A stretch of DNA of 40,664 nucleotides from JAJFVC01 sp039698075 (GCA_039698075.1 JBDKTJ010000027.1:1-40664); one strand, 5' to 3'; positions 24,892-36,171 are shown, numbered from the stretch's first letter. Notes: generated by a model not told the origin, from the sequence alone. Translations and numbers: made by a program.

Positions 24892-25137
24892 GTGAGTCAG
24901 GACATTAACGTATTGGCGTTGGTCAAGGGGGCGGAGCGTTACGTTTTTCTCTACGATGACGCAAGTCGAGCGGAGACTTTGCGAACGCTGGGCCGCTACG
25001 CCTCGAATCCGGAGTTGAGCTTCACCTGGTATGACGCCGCGGTGTTGAGCCAAAAGATCCGGCAGGACACGCACAAGTTCGTTTCCGCGTCGCGGTTCGA
25101 GATGCCGCTGCCGTCCGACATGGACGAGTATTGTTGA
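24892..25137 (+). CDS. Small uncharacterised protein, 81 residues
   Basis: Start GTG at 24892 with SD GAGGAG 8 bases upstream; strong evidence that this short frame is translated. The protein is soluble and acidic-to-neutral: 'INVLALVKGAERYVFLYDD', a helix 'SRAETLRTLGRYASNPELSF', then 'WYDAAVLSQKIRQ' and a C-terminal Cys (DMDEYC). It has no signal peptide, membrane helix or known motif. The tyrosine recombinase gene follows after 68 bases with a short inverted repeat between them. I recall similar short proteins in planctomycetes but no function is known to me. Confidence 0.75.
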   Translation: MSQDINVLALVKGAERYVFLYDDASRAETLRTLGRYASNPELSFTWYDAAVLSQKIRQDTHKFVSASRFEMPLPSDMDEYC

Positions 25138-25143
25138 AGGAGG

Positions 25144-25193
25144 GATTAGGGATGAGAACGGGCCGACCGGGCCTTTTGCTCGAATCCCTAATT
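25144..25193. repeat. Short inverted repeat of the ATTAGGG family between the small gene and xerC
   Basis: ATTAGGGAT (25145-25153) and ATCCCTAAT (25184-25192) are perfect 9-bp arms with a 30-base interior that includes GGCC/GGCC and TTTT. Directly after the stop codon of the 81-residue gene. Belongs to the same heptad family as 16226, 26116 and 31439. Confidence 0.7.
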
Positions 25194-25205
25194 TCTTGAT
25201 CTCCC

Positions 25206-26108
<903 letters not shown>

Positions 26109-26115
26109 AGAAAAA

Positions 26116-26194
26116 AGGGATTGGGGATTAGAGATTAGGGATTAGAAAGCGCGCGACTTCGGCTCTAATCCCTAATCTCTAATCCCCAATCCCT
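26116..26194. repeat. Perfect 30-bp inverted repeat between convergent genes (terminator-like)
   Basis: Left arm 26117-26146 and right arm 26164-26193 are exact reverse complements over 30 bp (31 with A26116/T26194), with a 17-base loop. The arms are built of heptads such as ATTGGGG, ATTAGAG and ATTAGGG. A poly-A tract lies left of it (26111-26116). It lies between xerC (ends 26108) and the response regulator (ends 26204), so it would act as a bidirectional terminator. A transposable origin is also possible. Confidence 0.95.
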
Positions 26195-26203
26195 ATTCTA
26201 TTC

Positions 26204-26836
26204 TCAGACCAGTCCTTTTCGCACGGCCCAAACTGCGGCTTGCGTGCGATCGGTGACGGCGATCTTGCGTAAGATGTTTTGGACGTGTTCTTTGACCGTC
26301 TCGACGCTGATCTCGAGCGACTTGCCGATCTCTTTGTTGCTCAGACCGAGGGCGACGTGCCGAAGCACTTGGGTCTCGCGTTGGGTCAATGGCACGTCAT
26401 CGTCGTCGACCGCTTGGCGGACCTTCATGGTGCCGGCGATTTTTTTCAATTCGCCGCTGCGGCTGGGCGCATCGCCGGCCGCGACCGACACGATCGTGGC
26501 GATCAGATCTTCGCGCGACGAGCCCTTCAGGACGTAATCGCTGGCGCCCAAGGCGACGGCCCGCGCGATGTAGGTCGGGTTGTCGTACGTCGAGAGCATG
26601 ATGACGCGGCAGTTGGGAGCCTTGGCCCGCAACTTCTCCAAGGTCGCCAGTCCGTCGCCGTCCGGCATGCGGATGTCGAGCAGGATGACGTCGGGATTGT
26701 CCTTCATGGCGAGCCGCAGTGCGTCCTTGCCGTTGGCTGCTTCGCCGATAATCTGAATGTCGGTCCCGGCCAGAAGACTGGCCAAGCCGGTGCGAATGAC
26801 TTCATGATCATCGCAGATCAACAATCGAATGCTCAT
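26204..26836 (-). CDS. NarL/FixJ-type response regulator (receiver + LuxR HTH)
   Basis: 210 residues. Receiver domain with Asp9-Asp10 and phosphoacceptor Asp54 ('VILLDIRMPDGDG'), switch Thr/Ser in 'VIMLSTYD' and Lys in 'YVLKGSS'. C-terminal GerE/LuxR helix-turn-helix with 'LTQRETQVLRHVALGLSNKE' and 'ISVETVKEHVQNILRKI'. Binds DNA when phosphorylated. The ATG at 26836 is chosen because GGGAG precedes it by 6 bases and the receiver starts at once; 21 further upstream residues are unlikely. No histidine kinase is adjacent. It is divergent from the NtrC-type regulator, 413 bases away. Confidence 0.92.
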   Translation of the reverse strand: MSIRLLICDDHEVIRTGLASLLAGTDIQIIGEAANGKDALRLAMKDNPDVILLDIRMPDGDGLATLEKLRAKAPNCRVIMLSTYDNPTYIARAVALGASDYVLKGSSREDLIATIVSVAAGDAPSRSGELKKIAGTMKVRQAVDDDDVPLTQRETQVLRHVALGLSNKEIGKSLEISVETVKEHVQNILRKIAVTDRTQAAVWAVRKGLV

Positions 26837-27249
26837 TGCGATCTCCCAAAAAAGACGGAATATAAGGGTGCCTGCCCGACGATTCGTTGGCTCCCACAAA
26901 AAACGCTATGTGGGGGTAAGGCTTCTCCAGTTGTTCACGAAACCACGATCGGTTTTACGGACTTTTTGCAGAATCCACAACGGGTACGTCTTAACTATAC
27001 CACAATCTTAATCCACTATCGGGCAGGGTGAAATCCCCCGAAGATGCCAGACGCCCCCCCCGACTCAGCGAGATGACGCCCGTTTTGTTGGCCAACACGT
27101 GGGGGAAATGCGAAAAGTTGACTTGTCGCACCGCGTGACGTAGATATTTATCAACAGCAGTCATTGATTGCCCAAAGCCCGTCGCCGACATAATCGGCAC
27201 ACTTGGAACGATCGACGGGGCCGGAACAGAGAAGCATAGGACAAGCCCC
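26837..27249. other. Divergent regulatory region between two response regulators
   Basis: 413 bases without a gene. Contains a plausible promoter for the rightward gene (27118-27146, described separately). Leftward, TATATT and TATAGT boxes occur in minus orientation near 26860 and 26995, without good -35 partners. No clear inverted repeats that would mark operator sites were found by eye. Confidence 0.4.
27118..27146 (+). promoter_or_regulatory. Putative sigma-70-type promoter for the NtrC-type regulator
   Basis: TTGACT (27118-27123, 5 of 6 to consensus), 17-base spacer, TAGATA (27141-27146, 3 of 6). About 100 bases upstream of the ATG at 27250. GATATT two bases later is an alternative -10. 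Confidence 0.4.
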
Positions 27250-28635
27250 ATGAAACAGCTCGGCGCGATCTTGTTGGTCGACGACGACCGTCACTTGTTG
27301 AGTTCGATGGCGGATTGGCTCCAGGAACAGGGCTATGCCGTCGACGTGGCGGCCAGTCTGTCGGAAGGGATGGCGGCCGTGGGGCGAAAGTCCTACGATC
27401 TGGCGCTGGTCGACATTCGTCTGGGCGACGGCGACGGATTTGATTTGCTGGCCTACTGTCGAAAGAACTGCCCGGCCATGGCCGTCGTCATGATGACCGG
27501 CTACGGAACGGTCGAGGCGGCGATCGAGGCGATCCGACTCGGCGCGTTCGACTTTTTGACCAAGCCGCTGATCGACGAGGAGCTGTTGGTGGCGATTGAG
27601 CGGGCGATGAACCAGCAGAAAGTGCTGGAAGAAAACAAAACGCTCAAGGCCCAGCTCGACTTGCGGTTCGGCATGGAGAACATCGTCGGGCACGATCATC
27701 GGATGCGGAAGATTTTCGACATGGTCGACGCGGTGGCCGACACGCGCGCCACGGTGTTGATCACCGGCGAGAGCGGGACGGGCAAGTCGCTGGTGGCTCG
27801 CGCGATTCATCGTCGCAGCAGCCGTCGCGACAAGCCGTTCGTGGAAATCGCTTGCGGCGCGCTGCCCGAGACGCTTCTGGAAAGCGAGTTGTTCGGACAC
27901 GTGGCCGGCGCATTCACCGGCGCGGTCGGCGAAAAACTCGGCAAGTTCAAACTCGCCGACGAGGGGACGATCTTTTTGGACGAGATCAGCACGGCCAGTC
28001 CGGCGATGCAGGTCAAGTTGTTGCGGGTGTTGCAGGACCTCGAGTTCGAGCAAGTGGGCGGCAGCAAGACATTTCACATCGACACCCGGGTGATTCTGGC
28101 CACCAACGACGACCTGAGCCGCATGGTGGCTGAGGGCCGATTCCGCCAGGACTTGTTCTATCGAATCAACGTGATCAACATCGAGTTGCCGCCGCTGCGC
28201 GAGCGCATTTCGGACATTCCGCTTTTGGCGGAGCATTTTTTGCAGCAGGTGTGCGCCGACTCGGGCAAGGAGGTTCGCGGGTTGACCGACGAGGCCAAGG
28301 CCGCGTTGGAGCGTTATCGTTGGCCGGGCAACGTCCGCGAGTTGCAGAACGTGATAGAGCGGGCGGTGCTGTTGGGCCGCGACAAGATGGTCGGCGTCGG
28401 CGATTTGCCGCCGGCCTTGACGGCTGCGGGCAATGTGAACGTCGAGTCCATTTCAGGCCATTCGCTCAAAGAGGCCCTCGAATCGCCGGAGCGGCAAATT
28501 ATCCGCGAGGTGCTCGAATCGAACCGCTGGAATCGCAATCTCACGGCCGAGGCGCTTGGCATCAACCGCACGACGCTCTATAAAAAGATGAAGCGTTTGG
28601 GACTCGAAGATCTCGCCACGGCCATGGGTCGGTGA
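27250..28635 (+). CDS. NtrC-family sigma-54-dependent response regulator
   Basis: 461 residues in three domains. Receiver (1-~120) with Asp11-13 and phosphoacceptor Asp55 ('LALVDIRLGDG'), AAA+ ATPase (~143-370) with Walker A GESGTGKS (173-180), the sigma-54-contacting loop GAFTGA (220-225), Walker B 'IFLDEI' (241-246) and 'RFRQDLFYRINV', then a Fis-type HTH (~425-461: 'NLTAEALGINRTTLYKKMKR'). It should open sigma-54 promoters when phosphorylated. The intact GAFTGA loop supports true sigma-54 activation. No partner kinase or sigma-54 gene is here and no -24/-12 promoter was recognised nearby, so the target is unknown. Confidence 0.95.
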   Translation: MKQLGAILLVDDDRHLLSSMADWLQEQGYAVDVAASLSEGMAAVGRKSYDLALVDIRLGDGDGFDLLAYCRKNCPAMAVVMMTGYGTVEAAIEAIRLGAFDFLTKPLIDEELLVAIERAMNQQKVLEENKTLKAQLDLRFGMENIVGHDHRMRKIFDMVDAVADTRATVLITGESGTGKSLVARAIHRRSSRRDKPFVEIACGALPETLLESELFGHVAGAFTGAVGEKLGKFKLADEGTIFLDEISTASPAMQVKLLRVLQDLEFEQVGGSKTFHIDTRVILATNDDLSRMVAEGRFRQDLFYRINVINIELPPLRERISDIPLLAEHFLQQVCADSGKEVRGLTDEAKAALERYRWPGNVRELQNVIERAVLLGRDKMVGVGDLPPALTAAGNVNVESISGHSLKEALESPERQIIREVLESNRWNRNLTAEALGINRTTLYKKMKRLGLEDLATAMGR

Positions 28636-28674
28636 TGGTTGTGGGATGGGCCGCCGAATCGATTCGGTGGAACG

Positions 28675-30507
28675 TCAATCACGCTGCAACACGAAACAGG
28701 CCAAATCGCCGCGTTCGCTTTGAATGGGAGGCCGTTCGTATCCCAGCCGTTTCAGCAAATCCTCGAGGATGTTGCCGCGATCCGAAAAGGCGTTGCGGTT
28801 GAGGTAGATCGCCGAGAAGCCCAGGCTTTTGATCTTTTCAATCCGTTGGCTCGGCGTCATGGCGTCCAGCTCTTGCTGCCACTTGTCGCGCCCCTTCACC
28901 GATCCGAACGAGAACCGAAGGGTTTTGCTGTAGAGGTAGGGTCGAAAATGGTCGTATGGCGGCATGTGCGACATCGGCGATTCGGGATACTCCATGATCG
29001 GCAGTTGAAACACCATCGCACCCCTGGGCAAGGCGTTTTCCATGGCTGCGACAAACTTGCGATCCGATTCGACCTGCTGGGTGATCGTGGCGACGGTTGC
29101 GGGCGTTGGCGGTCTCGGCGTTTGATCCCAGAAAATCAAGAGGGCCGAAGCCGCGGCCGCCGCGCCGAAAAACCATCGGGCTCGGTGGTTTGGGCTTTGG
29201 GTTACGAGGCGAGTCTCCCACCCGGAAAGTCGTTGGGCGGCATAGAGCAACGCGATGGCCAGCAGGACGACGCTGTAACGGCATCCTGAGCGAAACAACG
29301 TGAAACCAAGCGATCCGACGATGGGGTTGAGTCCGCCGCTCAAAAAGAACAGCACGATCCAAAGGGCCTGCCAGGCTTCCCGAGGCACGTCGTTGGCGCG
29401 ACGTCGCAGAACCGCGAGCACCGACGCGGCCGCCAACAGCGTGAGACTTGCGAGCCCGACGATTCCAAGATACGAACCTTCATCGGTGTAGAAAACGGTT
29501 TCGTCCAATCGGGAGGCGTTGTGGTGGGTCGTGGCGAAATCGGCGAAGGACTGCCCGCGATGCGTCATCGGCGGCACGACCAAATCGACCAGTTTCAGGC
29601 CGTAGATTTCGAGCCACTTGGGTTCGCGCACCACCGCGCGCGTGTTGGGGCCGTACTCCAGGCGATACGTCCACGTGTCGAGGTTCATCAAGGTGAAGGC
29701 GAAGGCGGCGGCGGCCACGACGGCGCCTGCGGAAAACAAGGCCCGCCACGAACGATTGCGATAGAAAAGCGCCAGCGCCCCCAGCAGCGTCAATTGGCAA
29801 AGGATGTTGGTGTAGTAGACGTTTTGGAGGCCGGCCAAGAAGCCGATGCCGACGGCCCACCAGAATCGCGGCGTCCGCGGCGCCAAGCCCGGCTCGGTTG
29901 CGACCCACCGCCACACCAACAAAAACAACGGGATGTGCCAAGCGTAGGCCACGGTGATGTGATGTGGCGATTGGGCGAACAGAAACGGAGCCAAGCCGTA
30001 GGCCCAACCGCCGACCAGCGACCACGTTCGGTTGCAATCGGAGCAGCGGGCGACCAGATAAAACGTCAGGGCGGCCAACACATGGCCCAGCAACAGACTA
30101 AGATGCAGGCCTGCAAACAGTCCGAACGCCTTTCCCAACATTCCGAAGAAAAACATCGGGAGTTCCTCGATGCTGGGCCAATCGTTCCAATTGGCGGTAT
30201 GGGGAGCGCCCAGTGCGGAGATGTTTTTCCAGGCCAGTGGAAGATAGTCGCCTTCGGCCACGGCTTTCATCGTGGCGTAGGTGGAAAGGACGTCGTTATA
30301 TTCATCCGATTCGATGTACCGGGCGGGCCGTTGCCAGGCGGCGGGCGTCCAGAGATCGCCGGCGGCACACCAGGCCAACGCTATCAAGACCAACAAGGAC
30401 GCCATCGCAAGGAGGTCTCGGCGCCCGAAATGCTGCAGAACCCGACTGGCGTCGGATTCGACCGAATGCGGCAGTTTGTCTGAGGCTCGTTTGGGACGGT
30501 TTTTCAT
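28675..30507 (-). CDS. Polytopic membrane protein, GT-C glycosyltransferase-like
   Basis: 610 residues from the ATG at 30507; a longer open frame upstream is antisense to the Nif3-like gene and is not part of it. An N-terminal helix (~30-50: 'LLAMASLLVLIALAWC') is followed by an acidic loop 'YIESDEYNDVLSTYA' and by about ten further helices. A large first loop with acidic residues is the hallmark of GT-C (Dolichyl-phosphate-sugar) glycosyltransferases, and 'SPHHITVAYAWHIPLF' and 'NLDTWTYRLEYGPN' fit such multi-helix proteins. After the helices (~480) a soluble C-terminal domain of ~130 residues follows ('LPRGAMVFQLPIMEYPESP'). Substrate unknown. It is convergent with the NtrC-type gene; a small hairpin (28651-28670) separates them. 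Confidence 0.7.
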   Translation of the reverse strand: MKNRPKRASDKLPHSVESDASRVLQHFGRRDLLAMASLLVLIALAWCAAGDLWTPAAWQRPARYIESDEYNDVLSTYATMKAVAEGDYLPLAWKNISALGAPHTANWNDWPSIEELPMFFFGMLGKAFGLFAGLHLSLLLGHVLAALTFYLVARCSDCNRTWSLVGGWAYGLAPFLFAQSPHHITVAYAWHIPLFLLVWRWVATEPGLAPRTPRFWWAVGIGFLAGLQNVYYTNILCQLTLLGALALFYRNRSWRALFSAGAVVAAAAFAFTLMNLDTWTYRLEYGPNTRAVVREPKWLEIYGLKLVDLVVPPMTHRGQSFADFATTHHNASRLDETVFYTDEGSYLGIVGLASLTLLAAASVLAVLRRRANDVPREAWQALWIVLFFLSGGLNPIVGSLGFTLFRSGCRYSVVLLAIALLYAAQRLSGWETRLVTQSPNHRARWFFGAAAAASALLIFWDQTPRPPTPATVATITQQVESDRKFVAAMENALPRGAMVFQLPIMEYPESPMSHMPPYDHFRPYLYSKTLRFSFGSVKGRDKWQQELDAMTPSQRIEKIKSLGFSAIYLNRNAFSDRGNILEDLLKRLGYERPPIQSERGDLACFVLQRD

Positions 30508-30578
30508 GGGCTTTTTCCGATTGTCGCAAGGCCGTCCGCGCGTGTCAAGCAACGGGGGTGTTGATTTCGCCGATGCGG

Positions 30579-30607
30579 TTGCACTTTCATGAATTCTGAC
30601 ACACAAT
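30579..30607 (+). promoter_or_regulatory. Putative promoter of the Nif3-like gene
   Basis: TTGCAC (30579-30584), 17-base spacer, CACAAT (30602-30607), each 4 of 6 to consensus, 42 bases before the ATG at 30649. Confidence 0.35.
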
Positions 30608-30648
30608 AGTCTGTTGGGGTTTTCGACTCTTGATGGTCCGGAAAAATC

Positions 30649-31437
30649 ATGCCTACGGTTGCCGCAGTTGCCGCATTTTTGGAGCAGGTGGCTCCGTTTC
30701 GTTTGGCCGAGGATTGGGACAACGTCGGGCTGCTGGTCGGACGTCGCGGCCAGTTGGTTTGCCGGCTGATGACGTGTCTGACGGTTACGCCGCGAAGCGC
30801 GGCTGAGGCGATCCAGCGTCATGCCGATCTGATCGTCGCGCATCATCCGATGCCGTTTCACGCCGCTCGACGTTGGACCGACGAAACGACCGTCGGCCGC
30901 ATCTTGTTGGATTTGGCGTGTGGCGGCGTGGCGGTCTACAGTCCTCATACGGCGTTCGATTCGGCGGCCGAGGGCGTCAACGCTCGGTTGGCGGCGGGAC
31001 TCAGGCTGTGCGAGGTTAGGCCGCTTGTGCCCGACGCCGAGGGCCAGGGGACGGGCCGAGTTGGCGTGCTGTCCGAGCCGATTTCGCTCGATGGGTTGGC
31101 CGAGCGTTTGAAACATTTTTTGGCGATCGAGCGGCTGCAATTCGTGGGCGATCCGACGCAGACGGTTCATCGCGTGGCCATCGGGTGCGGGGCGGCCGAC
31201 GAGTTGCTCGACGCGGCCGTGGCCGATCGGTGCGATGCGATGGTGTTGGGCGAGGCCCGATTCCACACGTGTCTGGAAGCCGAAGCCGCCGGGGTCGGAC
31301 TGTTGCTGCCCGGCCATTTTGCCAGCGAGCGTTTTGCTGTCGAGTGTCTGGCCGACGTGCTGGCCCGGCAGTTTCCGGAAGTCGAAACGTGGGCGAGCCG
31401 ATCGGAAAGCGATCCGTTGAAGTGGAAGGGTGATTAA
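30649..31437 (+). CDS. Nif3-like dinuclear metal centre protein
   Basis: 262 residues, the common length for the short Nif3/YbgI form. Metal-site motifs of the family: 'AEDWDNVGLLVG' (~20-31), 'LIVAHHPMPFH' (~61-71), 'YSPHTAFDSAAEGVN' (~96-110), and C-terminally 'VLGEARFHTCLEA' and 'LLPGHFASER'. These His/Asp/Glu residues bind two metal ions in a toroidal hexamer. The exact role in bacteria is unsettled; a GTP cyclohydrolase-like or metal-dependent hydrolase activity has been proposed for relatives. Stands between the GT-C-like gene (divergent) and the GT2 fusion (same strand), with heptad repeats after its stop codon. Confidence 0.9.
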   Translation: MPTVAAVAAFLEQVAPFRLAEDWDNVGLLVGRRGQLVCRLMTCLTVTPRSAAEAIQRHADLIVAHHPMPFHAARRWTDETTVGRILLDLACGGVAVYSPHTAFDSAAEGVNARLAAGLRLCEVRPLVPDAEGQGTGRVGVLSEPISLDGLAERLKHFLAIERLQFVGDPTQTVHRVAIGCGAADELLDAAVADRCDAMVLGEARFHTCLEAEAAGVGLLLPGHFASERFAVECLADVLARQFPEVETWASRSESDPLKWKGD

Positions 31438-31438
31438 G

Positions 31439-31635
31439 ATTAGGGACTAGGGGCTAGGGACTAGAGTAGTGCGTCAGGCGTTCCATCATGTCCACGACAA
31501 GCGTGGGCATGGCACCCATTTTTTTCTGAATGATACAGAATAAGGGCATTCGTTTCTGAATCACTATGCTCGTGACTCCAAAGAGCGTCAAACGATCGCC
31601 TCGAATCTAGCCCCTAGCCCCTGATCCCTAGCCCC
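31439..31635. repeat. Heptad repeat arms flanking a terminator-like hairpin between the Nif3-like and GT2 genes
   Basis: Left arm 31439-31465 (ATTAGGGAC, TAGGGGC, TAGGGAC units) and right arm 31606-31635 (inverted, exact copy of 16254-16283) are imperfect inverted partners about 140 bases apart. Between them lies a separate hairpin with T-run at 31487-31525 and two TTTCTGAAT direct repeats around 31524-31558. Begins directly after the Nif3-like stop codon. Confidence 0.8.
31487..31525 (+). terminator. Hairpin with T-run after the Nif3-like gene
   Basis: Arms CATGTCCACG (31487-31496) and CGTGGGCATG (31502-31511) pair over 10 positions (one T-G wobble) with loop ACAAG. A T7 run follows after a short spacer (31519-31525). 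The spacer is longer than in textbook terminators, so the call is moderate. The core resembles a palindrome I recall in planctomycete intergenic DNA. Confidence 0.5.
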
Positions 31636-31648
31636 CTTCTTTTTTACC

Positions 31649-33913
31649 ATGTTGCGAACGTTGACTGCCGTGCCGGTTTACAACGAAGCGGCCCATGTGA
31701 CGGGCGCGGTGGCCGGGGCGCTTTGCTATTGCCATGACGTGTTGGTGGTGGACGACGGCTCGACCGACGGCACCGCGGCGCTTTTGCATCCACGCGACGA
31801 CGTGCATTTGATCGTGCATCCGGCCAATCGCGGGTATGGCGCGGCGCTTCGGACGGCGTTCGATTTCGCCTTGCGCGGCGGGTATGACGTTTTGGTGACA
31901 ATCGACTGCGACGGTCAGCATCAGCCGCAGTTGATTCCGAAATTCGTCGAACGATTGCAGGCGGACGACGCGGACGTGGTGTCGGGCAGCCGGTATCTGC
32001 GGCGATTTCCAGGCGACAGCGAGCCGCCCGGCGATCGACGGCGCATCAATCAGCTCGTCCTCGAAGAGTTGCGTCGTCGGCTGGGGCTGTCGTTGACCGA
32101 CGCTTTTTGCGGTTTCAAGGCGTATCGCGTCTCGTCGCTGGCTCGGATGCACACGGTCGAGTCGGGTTACGCGATGCCGTTGGAGCTTTGGGCCCGAGCG
32201 GCGCAGTGGGGCATGCGGATCGTCGAGATGCCGGTGCCGATGATCTATCTCGATCCGAACCGGTCGTTCGGCGGCGTGCTGGACGACGCGGACACCCGGC
32301 TGGCGATGTATCGCTCGGTGTTGGATGCTGCATTGCGAGAGTCGTGGCCTCGGGGCAGACGGTGGTCGACGCCGCCGGAGGATCGTGGCGTGTTGGTCGA
32401 TCCGCCGTGGGATCGCGTGGCCGAGTTGGTCGCCGAAAACCGCCGCATTTTGCGTGAAAACACGTGCGACATCGCGGGGCGATCGCTGGTTTCCGTTTCG
32501 CAGCAAGCCCGGGCCGAGTTGCTGGCCGCCGCGCGACAGTGGACGGGGACGTATCAAAACGTCGACGATTCGTCGCCGGACCCGGATGCGCCGATCTTTT
32601 TGAGCGGTCATCAACCGACGATGTATCATCCGGGCGTTTGGTTCAAAAATTACGCGCTCGATCGGCTGGCGAAACTTCACGGCGCGACGGCGGTCAATCT
32701 GGTGATCGACGGCGACGTGCCGACGGACCTCTCCTTGCCGGTGATCGGCGGGACGCCGGACGATCCGCAGGTCGCGCGGGTGGCGTTCGATCGGGCCGAG
32801 CCGAACGTTTCGTTCGAGTGCCGAGAGATCGAGGATCGGGAGCAGTTTGCGACGTTCGGCCGTCGGGTGATCCAGCAGTTGGGCGGGCTGGTGTCCGAGC
32901 CGTTGATGGTTCGCTATTGGCCGTTGGCGTTGGCCCGAGCCCGGCAGACCGACAATCTGGGCGCGTGTCTGGCCCAAGCGCGGCATCAGTTGGAGGCGTC
33001 GCTTTGGGACGCGCGGACCTTGGAGACGCCGCAGAGCGCGATGTGTTCGGGCCGTGCGTTTGGGTGGTTTTTGGCTGATTTATTGAATCGGCTGCCAAAG
33101 TTTCACGCGATTTACAATCAGGCGTTGCGCGAGTATCGGCACGTGTATCGGGTGCGGAGTCATTCGCATCCGGCCGCCGAGTTGGCCGCCGACGGTCCCT
33201 GGCTGGAGTCGCCGTTGTGGGTTTCGACCGGCGACGATCCGCGACGGCGTCGGCTGTTCGTGCGTCGCAGCGGCAACGAGTTGGTTTTGGCCGATCGGCA
33301 ATCGTTCGAGGCGTGCGTGCCGACCGACGATCGGGCGGTCGAACGGTTTTGGGAGTTGCAGCACTCGGGCGTGCGGATTCGCACCCGGGCGATGTTGACG
33401 ACGTTTTGGGCCCGGCTGGTTTTGGGCGATTTGTTTATCCATGGTATCGGCGGCGCGAAATACGATCGAATGACCGATCGGCTTTTTGAACGGTTTTTGG
33501 GGATTCGGCCGCCGCGATATCTGACGGTCTCGGGCACGTGGCGGTTGCCGATCGCGTGCGAGCCGGTTGACCCGGACGCGGCGCGGACCCTCGAACGACA
33601 GTTGCGGGAGTTGACGTATCACCCGGAGCGATTTTTGGAGGCGGCGGTGGCTTGCGACGGCGCGGCGGCGGCCAAACGTCAATGGATTGAAACGTCGCCG
33701 ACGCGCGAAAACGCCAAACAGCGCTGCTTGGCCATTCGACATCAAAATGCCGAGATGCAGCCGCAGGTCGCGCCGTTGCGAATAGAGCTCGAACGCCGGC
33801 TGGCCGACGCCGAGCGACGCCTGCGGGCCGAACGGATCCTTCGCAGCCGGGAATATGCGTTTTGCTTGTTCCCGGCGGAAGATTTGAAGGGATTTTTAGA
33901 GGTGTCGGTGTAA
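31649..33913 (+). CDS. GT2 glycosyltransferase fused to a ~500-residue uncharacterised domain
   Basis: 754 residues. Residues 1-~235 are a GT-A fold glycosyltransferase family 2 domain: 'TAVPVYNEA', 'VLVVDDGSTDGTAAL', 'TIDCDGQHQP' (DxD-like metal site) and 'DAFCGFKAYR', resembling dolichol-phosphate mannosyltransferase-like enzymes. After a linker, residues ~280-754 hold a separate protein: 'FLSGHQPTMYHPGVWFKNYA' (~310-329), 'INLVIDGD'-type stretch (VNLVIDGDVP, ~352), 'FIHGIGGAKYDRMTDRLFER' (~590-610) and a coiled, Arg/Glu-rich end. The order of a GHQ motif followed by a GGxxY motif recalls BshC (bacillithiol synthesis), but this is memory, not a search. No SD is obvious for the ATG at 31649. 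Ends 4 bases before the convergent transketolase stop. Confidence 0.75.
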   Translation: MLRTLTAVPVYNEAAHVTGAVAGALCYCHDVLVVDDGSTDGTAALLHPRDDVHLIVHPANRGYGAALRTAFDFALRGGYDVLVTIDCDGQHQPQLIPKFVERLQADDADVVSGSRYLRRFPGDSEPPGDRRRINQLVLEELRRRLGLSLTDAFCGFKAYRVSSLARMHTVESGYAMPLELWARAAQWGMRIVEMPVPMIYLDPNRSFGGVLDDADTRLAMYRSVLDAALRESWPRGRRWSTPPEDRGVLVDPPWDRVAELVAENRRILRENTCDIAGRSLVSVSQQARAELLAAARQWTGTYQNVDDSSPDPDAPIFLSGHQPTMYHPGVWFKNYALDRLAKLHGATAVNLVIDGDVPTDLSLPVIGGTPDDPQVARVAFDRAEPNVSFECREIEDREQFATFGRRVIQQLGGLVSEPLMVRYWPLALARARQTDNLGACLAQARHQLEASLWDARTLETPQSAMCSGRAFGWFLADLLNRLPKFHAIYNQALREYRHVYRVRSHSHPAAELAADGPWLESPLWVSTGDDPRRRRLFVRRSGNELVLADRQSFEACVPTDDRAVERFWELQHSGVRIRTRAMLTTFWARLVLGDLFIHGIGGAKYDRMTDRLFERFLGIRPPRYLTVSGTWRLPIACEPVDPDAARTLERQLRELTYHPERFLEAAVACDGAAAAKRQWIETSPTRENAKQRCLAIRHQNAEMQPQVAPLRIELERRLADAERRLRAERILRSREYAFCLFPAEDLKGFLEVSV

Positions 33914-33917
33914 CAGC

Positions 33918-35972
<2,055 letters not shown>

Positions 35973-36027
35973 GGGTTTTTTCTTGGAAAAGAAGGTGAAA
36001 ACGTAAAACCAAGCACCAAAGCCATCC

Positions 36028-36056
36028 AGTGTATTGGCCCAGCGGCGATTCGTCAA
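36028..36056 (-). promoter_or_regulatory. Putative sigma-70-type promoter of transketolase
   Basis: In minus orientation TTGACG (36051-36056, 5 of 6), 17-base spacer, TACACT (36028-36033, 4 of 6). The start codon is 56 bases downstream of the -10. No good SD is visible before the ATG. Confidence 0.5.
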
Positions 36057-36171
36057 CGCGGCCACGACGCTGGAGCGGACGTCGGCGGCGACGAAAAAAC
36101 AGCAGTGCGAAAACGGCGGGGGGGCGGGCGAACCAATCCGTCGGGCCGGTCCCTTGCGGATAGAAGAACCG

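Noticed and set aside
26116..26194. CRISPR or phage attachment site
   Set aside because: There is one hairpin with a unique loop, no spacer-repeat periodicity, no cas genes and no integrase-linked prophage; xerC looks like the housekeeping type.
28675..31317. Extending the GT-C-like gene upstream to a 880-codon frame
   Set aside because: The additional ~270 codons are antisense to the Nif3-like gene and read as shadow sequence; the ATG at 30507 begins the plausible protein.
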